A DNA stretch of 64,000 nt from RYN-111 sp963760125. Its GTDB lineage: Bacteria > Actinomycetota > Actinomycetes > Mycobacteriales > SCTD01. The notes below the pieces were generated by a model, which made no database searches, was not told where the DNA came from, and worked only from the letters and a program-made list of their open reading frames with translations. Position 1 is the first letter of the stretch. Each line of letters begins with the position of its first letter. The translations under genes were made by a program, and so were the position numbers. This document shows, in pieces, positions 16,995-25,846 of the stretch. The DNA is taken from assembly GCA_963760125.1 (NCBI GenBank), contig CAVXBV010000007.1, forward strand, positions 372,001-436,000, given 5' to 3'.

Positions 16995-18472
16995 GCGGCG
17001 CGCTGCTCGTCGCCGGCACGACCAGCGATGCCGGGAAGTCGGTCCTCACAGCCGGGCTGTGCCGATGGCTGGCACGGCAGGGGATCAAGGTCGCGCCGTT
17101 CAAAGCGCAGAACATGTCGCTGAACTCCGCCGTCACGCTGGACGGCGCCGAGATCGGTCGCGCCCAGGCCGTGCAGGCGGCCGCGGCAGGCATCGAGCCC
17201 GAGGCGGCGATGAACCCGGTGCTGCTGAAGCCGGGCAGCGACCGGACCTCCCAGGTGGTGCTGCTCGGCAAGCCCTACGCCGAGGTGTCCGCCCTGTCCT
17301 ACCGGGAGCACAAGGCGGCGCTGCTCGAGGTCGCGCTGGAGTGCCTGGCCGACCTGCGACGCAGGTACGACGTCGTGATCTGCGAGGGCGCCGGCTCGCC
17401 CGCGGAGATCAACCTGCGCGCGACCGACATCGCCAACATGGGGCTCGCCCGGGCGGCCGACCTGCCCGTGATCGTCGTGGGGGACATCAACCCAGGGGGG
17501 GTGTTCGCCGGGCTGTTCGGGACCGTCGCGCTGCTGAGCCCTGAGGACCAGGCGCTGATCGCCGGGTTCGTCATCAACAAGTTCCGGGGCGACCCTGCGC
17601 TGCTGCAGCCAGGTCTCGACATGCTGCAGCGACCTCACCGGCCGCCCGACCCTGGGCGTGCTGCCGTGGACCGAGGGGCTCGAGCTCGACGTCGAGGACT
17701 CGCTGGGCCTCAGCGCCCCCATCGCCTCCGTCCCTGCGGTCGGGCCGCGACGTGCTGCGGATCAGCGTCATCCGGCTGCCCTCGCCTGTCCAACTGGACC
17801 GACATCGACGCGTTGCGCTCCGAGCCCGGCGTCCTCGTCCGGTTCGCCACGACGCCCGAGGAGCTGGCCGACGCCGACCTGGTGATCCTGCCGGGGACTC
17901 GGCAGACCGTCGCCGACCTGGCCTGGCTGCGGGACCGGGGGCTGGCCGACGCGCTCCTGCGGCGGGAGGGCAGCGTGCTCGGCATCTGCGGCGGCTACCA
18001 GATGCTCGGTCGCTCCATCCTCGACGACGTCGAGTCGAAGGCGGGCGGGGTCGCGGGCCTCGGACTCCTCCCGGTCGACACCGTGTTCGCCCCCGAGAAG
18101 GCCCTCGGCCGACCCGTCGGGTCGTGGCGCGAGCACGCGGTCACGACGGCGTACGAGATCCACCACGGCCGGCTCTCCGTCGACGGCGGGGAGCCGTTCC
18201 TGGACGGCACGCGCGTCGGTGCGGTGAGCGGGACCGTGTGGCACGGAGCGCTGGAGAGCGACGGCTTCCGGCGGGCCTACCTGGCGGAGGTGGCGGCGCA
18301 GGCAGGGCGGGACTGGGTGCCCGGAACGCGGGCCTTCGAGGACGTGCGTCAGGCCCGCCTCGACCTGCTGGGCGACGTGGTGGCTGAGCACCTCGACACG
18401 GATGCCGTGCTGCGGCTGCTCGAGAAAGGCGCCCCTGCCGGGCTGCCGTTCATCCCCCCAGGGGCGCCCTGA
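16991..18472 (+). CDS. cobQ: Cobyric acid synthase CobQ/CbiP (three internal single-base shifts)
   Basis: Glutamine-dependent amidase of cobyrinic acid a,c-diamide, 493 aa. N-terminal P-loop-type motif GTTSDAGKS, then FKAQNMSLNS and VCEGAGSPAE-like VICEGAGSPAEIN; C-terminal class I amidotransferase with the nucleophile in GICGGYQMLG and His in YEIHHGRLS. The frame is open throughout, but between about 17630 and 17787 homology runs through other frames (DLTGRPTLGVLPW in one, RDVLRISVIRLP in another) and returns before SNWTDIDAL. Three extra single bases near 17630, 17748 and 17785 explain this and add up to one codon. Probably sequence errors; otherwise about 50 residues are scrambled. Confidence 0.9.
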   Translation: MSGALLVAGTTSDAGKSVLTAGLCRWLARQGIKVAPFKAQNMSLNSAVTLDGAEIGRAQAVQAAAAGIEPEAAMNPVLLKPGSDRTSQVVLLGKPYAEVSALSYREHKAALLEVALECLADLRRRYDVVICEGAGSPAEINLRATDIANMGLARAADLPVIVVGDINPGGVFAGLFGTVALLSPEDQALIAGFVINKFRGDPALLQPGLDMLQRPHRPPDPGRAAVDRGARARRRGLAGPQRPHRLRPCGRAATCCGSASSGCPRLSNWTDIDALRSEPGVLVRFATTPEELADADLVILPGTRQTVADLAWLRDRGLADALLRREGSVLGICGGYQMLGRSILDDVESKAGGVAGLGLLPVDTVFAPEKALGRPVGSWREHAVTTAYEIHHGRLSVDGGEPFLDGTRVGAVSGTVWHGALESDGFRRAYLAEVAAQAGRDWVPGTRAFEDVRQARLDLLGDVVAEHLDTDAVLRLLEKGAPAGLPFIPPGAP

Positions 18473-18482
18473 CGCAGCACGA

Positions 18483-18514
18483 CGGCCCGCCCTCCCGGTG
18501 GGGAGGACGGGCCG
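18483..18514. terminator. Bidirectional hairpin terminator between cobQ and the MFS gene
   Basis: A 14-base inverted repeat with one mismatch (CGGCCCGCCCTCCC / GGGAGGACGGGCCG) around a GGTG loop. It lies in the 56 bases between two convergent stop codons. No U-tract is present, as is common in high-GC actinobacteria. Confidence 0.7.
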
Positions 18515-18528
18515 CGGTGTGTTGCAGA

Positions 18529-20094
18529 TCAGCCGGCGGCGGTGGCCTCGTGGAGCGCCTGCTCCGCGGCCTCCTTGCTCACCTTCACCATGCTGCCGGC
18601 GACGACAGCGGCGCTGACCAGGAAGGCCGCCCCGACCAGGAAGCCGGTACCCCAGCCGGACACCAGCGCGTCGTTCACCTGGGTGAGCAGACCCACGTCG
18701 GGCGTACCCGCCGCGAAGGAGGCCTTGACCGCCTCCTGCTTGTCGTGGAAGCCCGGCAGCAGCGCGGACGAGCGGGAGCTGCTGACCGCCGTGAGGATCG
18801 CGAGGCCGATGGCCCCACCGACCTGCTGACCGGCGTTGAGCAGCGCCGAGGCAATGCCGGCATCGGCGTGGGGGACCCCCGCGATGGCGGAGCTGGTCAG
18901 CGACACGAACGTCATTCCCATACCGAAGGCCACGCAGAGCAGGGACGGCAGGACGGTGCCGAGGTACGAGGACCCCGGCTCGAGTCGCAGCCCGAGCTGC
19001 AGCAGCCCCGAGGCGGCGATGACCGGACCGACGATGAGCAGCGGCCGCGGACCGATCTTCCCGAGCAGCTTCGCGCCGATGCCGGCGGAGATCCCGATGG
19101 TGAACGGCATCGGAAGGAAGTGCAGGCCGGCCTTGATCGGGCTGTAGCCGTTGACCTGCTCCATCCACAGGATGACGAAGAAGAAGATCGCGAAGATCCC
19201 GGCTCCGATGAGCAGCGCCCCGATGTCGGCTCCGAGCACGGTGCGGATCTTCAGGACTCGACCCGGGATCAGCGGGGCCGAGGCGCTGCGCTGGACGAGC
19301 ACGAAGGCGCTCAGCAAGGCGACGGACAGCGCGAGGGTGGTGAGCGTCTGGGCCGAGCCCCAGCCGTTGTCGTTGCCCTTCACCAGCGCGTAGACCAGCG
19401 ACATCAGCCCACCGGTGATGAGGACGGCGCCGGGGATGTCGAACTGCTGCGCGCGCTCGTCCTTGCTCTCGGGGACGAAGCGGAACGCGGCGACGACGGC
19501 GAAGATCGCGATCGGCACGTTCACCAGGAAGACCCAGCGCCACGAGGCGTACTCGGTGAGGACGCCACCGAGGACCAGGCCGAGGGCCGCCCCGCCCGCG
19601 GTGATGCCGGCCCAGATGCCGAGCGCCTTGTTGCGCTCAGCACCCTCCTTGAACACGACGGTGATGAGTGACAGCGCGGCCGGGGACATCAGCGCGGCGC
19701 CAAGGCCCTGCAGACCGCGGGCGGCGATGAGCATCCCGAGGTTGCCGGCGATGCCGCCGAGCAGGGAGGCGACGGCGAACAGGCTCGCGCCGGTGACGAA
19801 GACCGCGCGTCGGCCGACCCGGTCGGCGATCTTTCCGCCGAGCAGGAGGAACCCACCGAACGTGAGGGTGTAGGCCGTGACGACCCAGGACAGGTCGGCC
19901 TGGGAGCGGATCTTCAGGTCGGTGAAGATGTTCCCGAGCGCGACGTTCACGATCGTCGCGTCGAGCACCACCATCAGCTGGGCGATAGCCATGGTCGCGA
20001 GCACCAGGCCCTTGTGGATGGCACGCCCATCGGCATGGGTCAGGTCACCCTCGGGGGAGGGCGGCGGGAGCAGGGGGGTGTCCGCGATGGACAT
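18529..20094 (-). CDS. MFS drug:H+ antiporter, DHA2 (14-TM) family
   Basis: 521-aa proton-driven exporter. About 14 hydrophobic segments; the DHA2 motifs LDATIVNVAL in TM1, GGKIADRVGRR (motif A) and GLQGLGAALMSPAALSLI (motif C region) are clear. ATG at 20094 was chosen because GAGAGG lies eight bases upstream; the reading frame extends farther up into the regulatory region. It is divergent from a TetR gene with a shared palindrome, the usual arrangement for a ligand-induced efflux pump. Substrate unknown. Confidence 0.92.
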   Translation of the reverse strand: MSIADTPLLPPPSPEGDLTHADGRAIHKGLVLATMAIAQLMVVLDATIVNVALGNIFTDLKIRSQADLSWVVTAYTLTFGGFLLLGGKIADRVGRRAVFVTGASLFAVASLLGGIAGNLGMLIAARGLQGLGAALMSPAALSLITVVFKEGAERNKALGIWAGITAGGAALGLVLGGVLTEYASWRWVFLVNVPIAIFAVVAAFRFVPESKDERAQQFDIPGAVLITGGLMSLVYALVKGNDNGWGSAQTLTTLALSVALLSAFVLVQRSASAPLIPGRVLKIRTVLGADIGALLIGAGIFAIFFFVILWMEQVNGYSPIKAGLHFLPMPFTIGISAGIGAKLLGKIGPRPLLIVGPVIAASGLLQLGLRLEPGSSYLGTVLPSLLCVAFGMGMTFVSLTSSAIAGVPHADAGIASALLNAGQQVGGAIGLAILTAVSSSRSSALLPGFHDKQEAVKASFAAGTPDVGLLTQVNDALVSGWGTGFLVGAAFLVSAAVVAGSMVKVSKEAAEQALHEATAAG

Positions 20095-20131
20095 GCAGGA
20101 GCCTCTCGTGACGTGTGACTCAACAACCGTA

Positions 20132-20153
20132 GACCGTTGCACAGGAAACGGTC
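20132..20153. promoter_or_regulatory. Probable TetR operator palindrome
   Basis: Perfect 7-base arms GACCGTT and AACGGTC separated by 8 bases, in the 71-bp space between the divergent exporter and TetR starts. The arms flank the exporter start by about 40 bases, so a bound repressor could block both promoters. A further CCGT half-site lies just upstream at 20127. Confidence 0.7.
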
Positions 20154-20165
20154 AACGGCTGTAGA

Positions 20166-20789
20166 GTGACGTACGTGACATCGACTCCACCACCCGAGAT
20201 CGGGACGGACAGCCTGCCGCGCGAGGAGCGCCGCCGACGGACCGAGGCCGCGATCCTCGACGCGGCGCGCGAACAGTTCGCCGAGGCTGGGTTCGAGCGC
20301 ACGACCATTCGCAGCGTCGCGTCCGCCGCGGGCATCGACCCGGCCCTGGTGATGCAGTACTACGGCAACAAGGAGGGGCTGTTCGCGGCCTCGGCGCGCT
20401 GGCAGACCCTCCACAAGCAGGTCTACCTCGCCTCCCGGGAGGACATCCCCGCCACCGCGATCGCGGACGTCTTCGAGCGGTTCGAGGACCCCGTCACCCG
20501 GGACGCGTCCATCGCGCTGCTGCGCAACTGCCTGACCCACGAGACCGCGCTGCGCATCATGCGCGACGACGTGATGTGCGAGCGGCAGCAGGCCATGGCC
20601 GAGACCATCGGTGGACCGGACGCGGAGCTGCGCGGTGCGCTCATCGCGGCCGTGGTCATGGGCCTGAGCCTGAGCCGGTTCCTGCTGGAGATCCCGGCCT
20701 TGAAGAACGCTTCCCAGGACGACGTCCAGCGACTTCTGGGCCCGGTCCTCGCCGCCTTGGTGGACAGCACCGACCCCGTCGCGGACTAG
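20166..20789 (+). CDS. TetR-family transcriptional regulator
   Basis: 207-aa repressor. N-terminal helix-turn-helix domain about residues 22-68 (AILDAAREQFAEAGFERTTI, then SVASAAGIDPALVMQYYGNK); the C-terminal ligand domain is of the TetR_C17-like kind with FERFEDPVTRDA. Two GTG codons, 20166 and 20175, can start it and neither has a clear ribosome-binding site, so the mRNA may be leaderless. It most likely represses the divergent DHA2 exporter and itself through the palindrome at 20132. Confidence 0.9.
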   Translation: MTYVTSTPPPEIGTDSLPREERRRRTEAAILDAAREQFAEAGFERTTIRSVASAAGIDPALVMQYYGNKEGLFAASARWQTLHKQVYLASREDIPATAIADVFERFEDPVTRDASIALLRNCLTHETALRIMRDDVMCERQQAMAETIGGPDAELRGALIAAVVMGLSLSRFLLEIPALKNASQDDVQRLLGPVLAALVDSTDPVAD

Positions 20790-20801
20790 CCGACCCGGCA
20801 C

Positions 20802-23800
20802 GTGCCCGACACTGGTGGGGTGCTGCTTCTCCTCTCCACCGCCGACACCGACCTGCTCGCCGCCCGAGCCATCGCGGACCCTGCGCTGCCGCTCCGGCTG
20901 GCCAACCCGACCCGCATCGCGGACCTCGACCTCGAGGGGGTGAGCCTGGTCGTCGTGCGCCTGCTCGGCGGCCGGCGCGCGTGGGACGGGCTCGACGACC
21001 TGCTCGCCCGCGCGACCGTCCCTGTCGTCCTGCTCGGGGGCGAGGGCGTCGACGCCGAGCTCACCGCGCTGTCCACGGTTCCGGCGGGCATCGTCAACGA
21101 CGCGGCGGCGTACTTCCGTGAGGGAGGGACGGCGAACCTGCGCGAGCTCGTCGCGTTCCTGTCCGACACCGTGCTGCTCACGGGGCACGGCTTCGCGGCC
21201 CCCGTCACGGTCCCGGCGTACGGCGTCCACGGCGACCGGGCCCTCGACCCGAGCCGCCCCACCGTGGGCGTCGTGTTCTACCGAGCGCACGAGCTGTCCG
21301 GGAACACCGGCTTCGTCGACGTGCTGTGCGACGCGCTCGAGGCCAAGGGTGCCAACGCCCTTCCGGTGTACGTCGGGTCGCTGCGCCCCGACGCCGGCGG
21401 CGACATCCCCGCCGTCACCGAGCTGTTCGCCGGCCGGGTCGACGCCCTCGTCGTGACCGTTCTCGCCGGCGGCGGCTCGAACCAGAGCGACGCCGAGACC
21501 TGGGACGCCCGTGCGCTGCAGGCTCTCGACGTCCCCGTGCTGCAGGGCCTGTGCGTGACCTCGTCGAGGCAGGAGTGGGAGGCCTCCGACGCCGGGCTCG
21601 CACCCATCGACGCCGCGATGCAGGTCGCGATCCCGGAGTTCGACGGGCGGCTCATCACGGTGCCGTTCTCCTTCAAGGAGACCGGGACGGACGGCCTGCC
21701 GGTCTACGTCGCCGACCCCGAGCGCGCTGCCCGGGTCGCGGGGATCGCCGTGTCGCACGCGAACCTCCGGCACCGGCCGAACGCGGACAAGAAGGTCGCG
21801 CTCGTGCTCTCGTCGTACCCGACCAAGCACGCGCGGGTCGGCAACGCCGTCGGGCTCGACACCCCGGCGTCCGCGGTGCTGCTGCTGAAGGCGATGCGCG
21901 AGGCGGGCTACACGATCGGGGACTTCCCGGAGGACGGTGACACCCTCGTCCACACGCTGATCGCCGCCGGGGGTCACGACGTCGAGTGGCTCACCGAGGA
22001 GCAGCTGTCCGCGGCGGTGGCGCGGGTGCCGCTGGCCGACTACACGGCCTGGTTCGACGGTCTCCCGGAGTCCCTGCGGACGTCGATGCTCGACCACTGG
22101 GGCCCGCCGCCCGGCACGTTGTACGTGGACAACGGCGACATCGTGCTGGCGGCGCTGCAGTACGGCAACGTCGTGCTCGCGATCCAGCCGCCCCGCGGGT
22201 TCGGCGAGAACCCGATCGCGATCTACCACGACCCCGACCTCCCGCCGAGCCACCACTACCTCGCGGCCTACCGCTGGCTCGCCAAGGACTTCGGCGCGGA
22301 CGCCGTCGTGCACCTCGGCAAGCACGGGACGCTGGAGTGGCTGCCCGGCAAGGGCCTGGGCCTGTCGGCCTCGTGCGCGTCCGACGCCGTCCTGGGCGAC
22401 CTGCCACTGTTCTACCCGTTCATCGTCAACGACCCGGGGGAGGGGACGCAGGCCAAGCGCCGCGGGCACGCCACCGTCGTCGACCACCTGGTGCCGCCGA
22501 TGGCGCGCGCCGAGTCCTACGACGAGATGGCCAAGCTCGAGCACCTGCTCGACGAGTACGCCACTGTTCAGGCCCTCGACCCGGCCAAGGTCCCGGTCCT
22601 CCAGGCCCAGATCTGGGAGGTGGTGACGGCCGCGCAGCTGCATCACGACCTGCACGTCGCGGAGACGCCCGACGAGGCGGAGTTCGACGACTTCGTGCTG
22701 CACCTGGACGGCTACCTCTGCGAGGTCAAGGACGTCCTCATCCGCGACGGGCTGCACGTCCTGGGTCAGCCGCCGGTCGACGCCTCGCTCGTGAACCTCG
22801 TGCTCGGCGTCCTGCGTGCGCAGCAGACCTGGGGTGGCACGACCGGCGCGATCCCCGGTCTGCGCCGGACGCTCGGTGAGGCCTACGGCGTCGCCGAGGA
22901 CGACCGCGTCGGCTCGGACACCCTCGAGGACCTGGCCCGCTCGCTGGTCGAGGGCGTCGCTGCCCTCGGCTGGACCGGCGCAGCCACGGTCTGCCGGCAG
23001 CTGCTCGACCGCGACGTGCCCGGAGCGGTCGCGTCCCTCGACTTCGCGTGCACCGAGGTCGTGCCCCGACTGCGCAAGACCACCGACGAGATCGACAACC
23101 TGCTGCACGGGCTCAACGGCGGCTTCGTCCCCGCCGGACCGTCCGGGTCCCCGACCCGCGGCCTGGTCGGGGTGCTCCCGACGGGCCGCAACTTCTACTC
23201 CGTCGACCCGAAGGCGATCCCGAGCAAGAACGCCTGGGAGACCGGCAAGGCGCTCGCCGACTCGCTGCTGTCGCGCTACCTGGCCGACCACGGGGAGTAC
23301 CCCGCGTCGGTCGGCCTCGTCGTCTGGGGCACGTCCGCGATGCGGACCGCCGGTGACGACATCGCCGAGGCCCTGTGGCTGCTCGGCGTCCAGCCCGTCT
23401 GGGACCAGGCCTCCCGTCGGGTGACCGGCCTGACCGCCGTACCCGCTGAGGAGCTGGGCCGGCCGCGTATCGATGTCACCCTCCGGATCAGCGGCTTCTT
23501 CCGGGACGCCTTCCCGCACGTCGTGACGCTGCTGGACGATGCCGTGCGCCTGGTGGCCGGGCTCGACGAGCCGGCCAACTTCGTCTGGGAGCACGTGCAG
23601 GCCGACCTCGCCGAGGGTGTGGACGAGCGCCGCGCGACCGCCCGCATCTTCGGTTCCAAGCCGGGGGCGTACGGCGCGGGGCTGCTGCCGCTGATCGACT
23701 CCCGCGACTGGAAGACCGACGCCGACCTCGCCGAGGTCTACGCCGTCTGGGGCGGGTTCGCTTACGGCACGGGCCTGGACGGGGCGGCGGCGCGCACGGA

Positions 23801-24356
23801 CATGGAGCGGGTCTACCGCCGGGTCCGCATCGCGGCCAAGAACCAGGACACCCGCGAGCACGACATCGTCGACTCCGACGACTACTTCCAGTACCACGGC
23901 GGCATGGTCGCGGCGGTGCGGGCGCTGACCGGGACCTCTCCGGACGCCTACGTGGGGGACTCCGCCATCCCGGACGCCGTGAAGACGCGGACGCTGCAGG
24001 AGGAGACGCACCGGGTTTTCCGCGCCCGGGTCGTGAACCCGCGGTGGATCGCGGCGATGCAGCGGCACGGCTACAAGGGCGCCTTCGAGATGGCCGCCAC
24101 CGTCGACTACCTGTTCGGGTACGACGCGACGGCCGGGGTCGTGCAGGACTGGATGTACGAGTCCCTCACGAACGCCTACGTGAACGACCCGGTGAACCGC
24201 GAGTTCATGAAGAAGAGCAACCCCTGGGCGCTGCGCGGCATCGCCGAGCGGCTGCTGGAGGCCGTGGACCGCGGGCTGTGGGCCGAGCCGTCCGGCGAGA
24301 TCGTGGAGAGCCTCAAGCAGACCTACCTCGAGCTCGAGGGCGACCTCGAGGGCTAG
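20802..24356 (+). CDS. cobN: Cobaltochelatase subunit CobN
   Basis: Large subunit of the ATP-dependent cobaltochelatase, 1184 aa, normal for the family. It inserts cobalt into hydrogenobyrinic acid a,c-diamide in the late-insertion route. CobN/BchH landmarks include LAGGGSNQSDAETWDARAL, VLSSYPTKHARVGNAVGLDT, HLGKHGTLEWLPGKGLGLSA, PTGRNFYSVDPKAIPSKNAW and KNQDTREHDIVDSDDYFQYH. GTG at 20802 is 12 bases after the TetR stop. I see no riboswitch before it, unlike the operon at 28975 that carries its ChlI/D-type partner. Confidence 0.96.
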   Translation: MPDTGGVLLLLSTADTDLLAARAIADPALPLRLANPTRIADLDLEGVSLVVVRLLGGRRAWDGLDDLLARATVPVVLLGGEGVDAELTALSTVPAGIVNDAAAYFREGGTANLRELVAFLSDTVLLTGHGFAAPVTVPAYGVHGDRALDPSRPTVGVVFYRAHELSGNTGFVDVLCDALEAKGANALPVYVGSLRPDAGGDIPAVTELFAGRVDALVVTVLAGGGSNQSDAETWDARALQALDVPVLQGLCVTSSRQEWEASDAGLAPIDAAMQVAIPEFDGRLITVPFSFKETGTDGLPVYVADPERAARVAGIAVSHANLRHRPNADKKVALVLSSYPTKHARVGNAVGLDTPASAVLLLKAMREAGYTIGDFPEDGDTLVHTLIAAGGHDVEWLTEEQLSAAVARVPLADYTAWFDGLPESLRTSMLDHWGPPPGTLYVDNGDIVLAALQYGNVVLAIQPPRGFGENPIAIYHDPDLPPSHHYLAAYRWLAKDFGADAVVHLGKHGTLEWLPGKGLGLSASCASDAVLGDLPLFYPFIVNDPGEGTQAKRRGHATVVDHLVPPMARAESYDEMAKLEHLLDEYATVQALDPAKVPVLQAQIWEVVTAAQLHHDLHVAETPDEAEFDDFVLHLDGYLCEVKDVLIRDGLHVLGQPPVDASLVNLVLGVLRAQQTWGGTTGAIPGLRRTLGEAYGVAEDDRVGSDTLEDLARSLVEGVAALGWTGAATVCRQLLDRDVPGAVASLDFACTEVVPRLRKTTDEIDNLLHGLNGGFVPAGPSGSPTRGLVGVLPTGRNFYSVDPKAIPSKNAWETGKALADSLLSRYLADHGEYPASVGLVVWGTSAMRTAGDDIAEALWLLGVQPVWDQASRRVTGLTAVPAEELGRPRIDVTLRISGFFRDAFPHVVTLLDDAVRLVAGLDEPANFVWEHVQADLAEGVDERRATARIFGSKPGAYGAGLLPLIDSRDWKTDADLAEVYAVWGGFAYGTGLDGAAARTDMERVYRRVRIAAKNQDTREHDIVDSDDYFQYHGGMVAAVRALTGTSPDAYVGDSAIPDAVKTRTLQEETHRVFRARVVNPRWIAAMQRHGYKGAFEMAATVDYLFGYDATAGVVQDWMYESLTNAYVNDPVNREFMKKSNPWALRGIAERLLEAVDRGLWAEPSGEIVESLKQTYLELEGDLEG

Positions 24357-24520
24357 AGGCGCAGGTCGCCGCGGTCTGGCACCTCGGCGGCACTCGTCAG
24401 GTAGGCGACCAGGGCGGCGGCGGCGGCCTCGTCGCGCTCCAGCATCTCCCGGGGCTTGGCAGCACGAGGCTCGAGGCGGGCCACACCGGGCCACCTCTGC
24501 AGCACCTCGTCATGCGTCAT
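24353..24520 (-). CDS. Small hypothetical protein antisense to the cobN 3' end
   Basis: 55-aa open frame starting MTHDEVLQRWPGVARLEPRA and ending DRGDLRL, with a helical, charged middle. Its stop overlaps the cobN stop by three bases on the other strand. ATG at 24520 follows AAGAGG at short spacing. Codon use is like its neighbours and no other frame in this 160-base stretch is convincing. No family recognised. Confidence 0.5.
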   Translation of the reverse strand: MTHDEVLQRWPGVARLEPRAAKPREMLERDEAAAAALVAYLTSAAEVPDRGDLRL

Positions 24521-24691
24521 GCCCTCTTCTACGGCATCTGGGGGGCTCGAGCGGTCACCCGATCAGGTGCTGTCAGTCCCCGGTGAGGGAGACCTGCGGC
24601 GCTTACCCGGTGCCGTTAGCGTGAGCGGGACACCGAGCCGCGCACCTCCGCAGTAGTCCCCGAGCACCAAGACCTTCGATCCGATGGACCG

Positions 24692-25156
24692 ATGACCGGT
24701 GGCGAGCGAGCTGTCCTCGACCACTGGCTCGACCTCTATCGGGACACGGTTCTTCTCAAGATCGCCGGCCTCGACGCCGGTGCGCTCGTCACCCGAGCCC
24801 TCCCGCCCTCCTCCATGAGCCTCATCGGCGTGGTTCGGCACCTGACCGAGGTCGAGGCGTACCGGTCGCGCGTCGTGCTGCTCGACGAACAGGACGTACC
24901 GGACTACTACTGCACGCCTGCCAGTCCGGACGGCGACTTCGACGACGTGGATGCTGCGACCGCCGCTGCCGACGTTGCCGCCTACCGCGAAGAGCTCCAG
25001 AGGTCTCGGCCCGGCTCCGCTGCGTGGACCGACCTGGATGCGCCCGTTCCGGGATCGGGGCACACCAGTGTCCGGACACACGCGGGCGGATCAAGCGGCC
25101 ATGACGCCGAGGCCCCCGGGGACATCCCGAAGGCCTGCCTCAGCGGAGGCCGCTGA
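24692..25156 (+). pseudogene. DinB/DUF664 mycothiol-dependent protein, C-terminally broken
   Basis: The first 115 residues match the DUF664 branch of the DinB superfamily (ALPPSSMSLIGVVRHLTEVEAYRSRVVL), small four-helix proteins that often act as mycothiol S-transferases. After PVPGSGHTSV, where the family continues into its last two helices, the sequence turns into unrelated low-complexity codons and stops at 154 aa, just short of the convergent trkA gene. The missing end looks like a deletion rather than a frameshift, since I find no continuation in another frame. Confidence 0.65.
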
Positions 25157-25838
25157 ACTTCTCGACGGCGCGGGGCATGCCGGAGACGATGACCGTGTCG
25201 CCCTGCTCGACGACGGTCTCGCCGGTGGCGTGGCCGAAGGAGCCGCCTGGCTTCTTGACGCCGACGACGGTGACGCCGTGATCGCGGCGTATGCCGGTGT
25301 CCTTGAGGGGCCTGCCGTGGAGGAGCCGGGGCGGGTCGGTCTTCGCCATGGCGAAGTCGGGCTCGAACTGGATGAAGTCGAGCATGGCTCCTTGGACGAG
25401 GTGCGCGACGCGCCGGCCCATGTCGTGCTCGGGGTAGACGACGTGGTCGACGCCGAGCTGGTCCAGGATCCGACCGTGGGGCTCGCTGATCGCCTTCGCC
25501 CACACGGTCTTCACGCCGAGGGTCTTGAGCAGACTCGCGGTAAGGAGGCTCGCCTCGATGTGACTTCCGATCGCGACGACGGCCCGGTCGAACTCGGGGA
25601 CAGCGAGCTGGCGGAGGGCCTCCTCGTTGGTCGTGTCGGCCCGAACGACGTGGGTCAGTGTCGTGGAGAGCTCCTGGACGATCCTCTCGTCGTGGTCGAC
25701 TCCGAGGACCTCGACGCCCGACGCCTCGAGCTCGAGGGCGAGGGACCTGCCGAACCGGCCGAGCCCGAGGACGACGACGCTGTCCGCCTCGGCGACGCGC
25801 CGGGCAGTCGGGTCGTCCTTCCGGTGAAAGAGGTCCAT
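25140..25838 (-). CDS. trkA: TrkA/KtrA-type potassium uptake regulator
   Basis: 232-aa cytoplasmic RCK protein gating a K+ channel. Nucleotide-binding motif VLGLGRFGRSLA near residue 24, acidic VDHDE at the end of the second strand, then DTTNEEALRQLAV and a C-terminal TrkA_C domain (residues about 150-232) ending in GDTVIVSGMPRAVEKFSG. ATG at 25838 has TAGGAG five bases upstream, formed in part by the trkH stop. Co-transcribed with trkH. Confidence 0.93.
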   Translation of the reverse strand: MDLFHRKDDPTARRVAEADSVVVLGLGRFGRSLALELEASGVEVLGVDHDERIVQELSTTLTHVVRADTTNEEALRQLAVPEFDRAVVAIGSHIEASLLTASLLKTLGVKTVWAKAISEPHGRILDQLGVDHVVYPEHDMGRRVAHLVQGAMLDFIQFEPDFAMAKTDPPRLLHGRPLKDTGIRRDHGVTVVGVKKPGGSFGHATGETVVEQGDTVIVSGMPRAVEKFSGLR

Positions 25839-25846
25839 GGTTGCTC

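Noticed and set aside
20040..24494. A 1484-codon open frame on the minus strand across cobN
   Set aside because: It mirrors cobN codon structure in a high-GC genome, has low-complexity Arg/Val/Gly composition and no domain; cobN on the other strand is a full-length family match.
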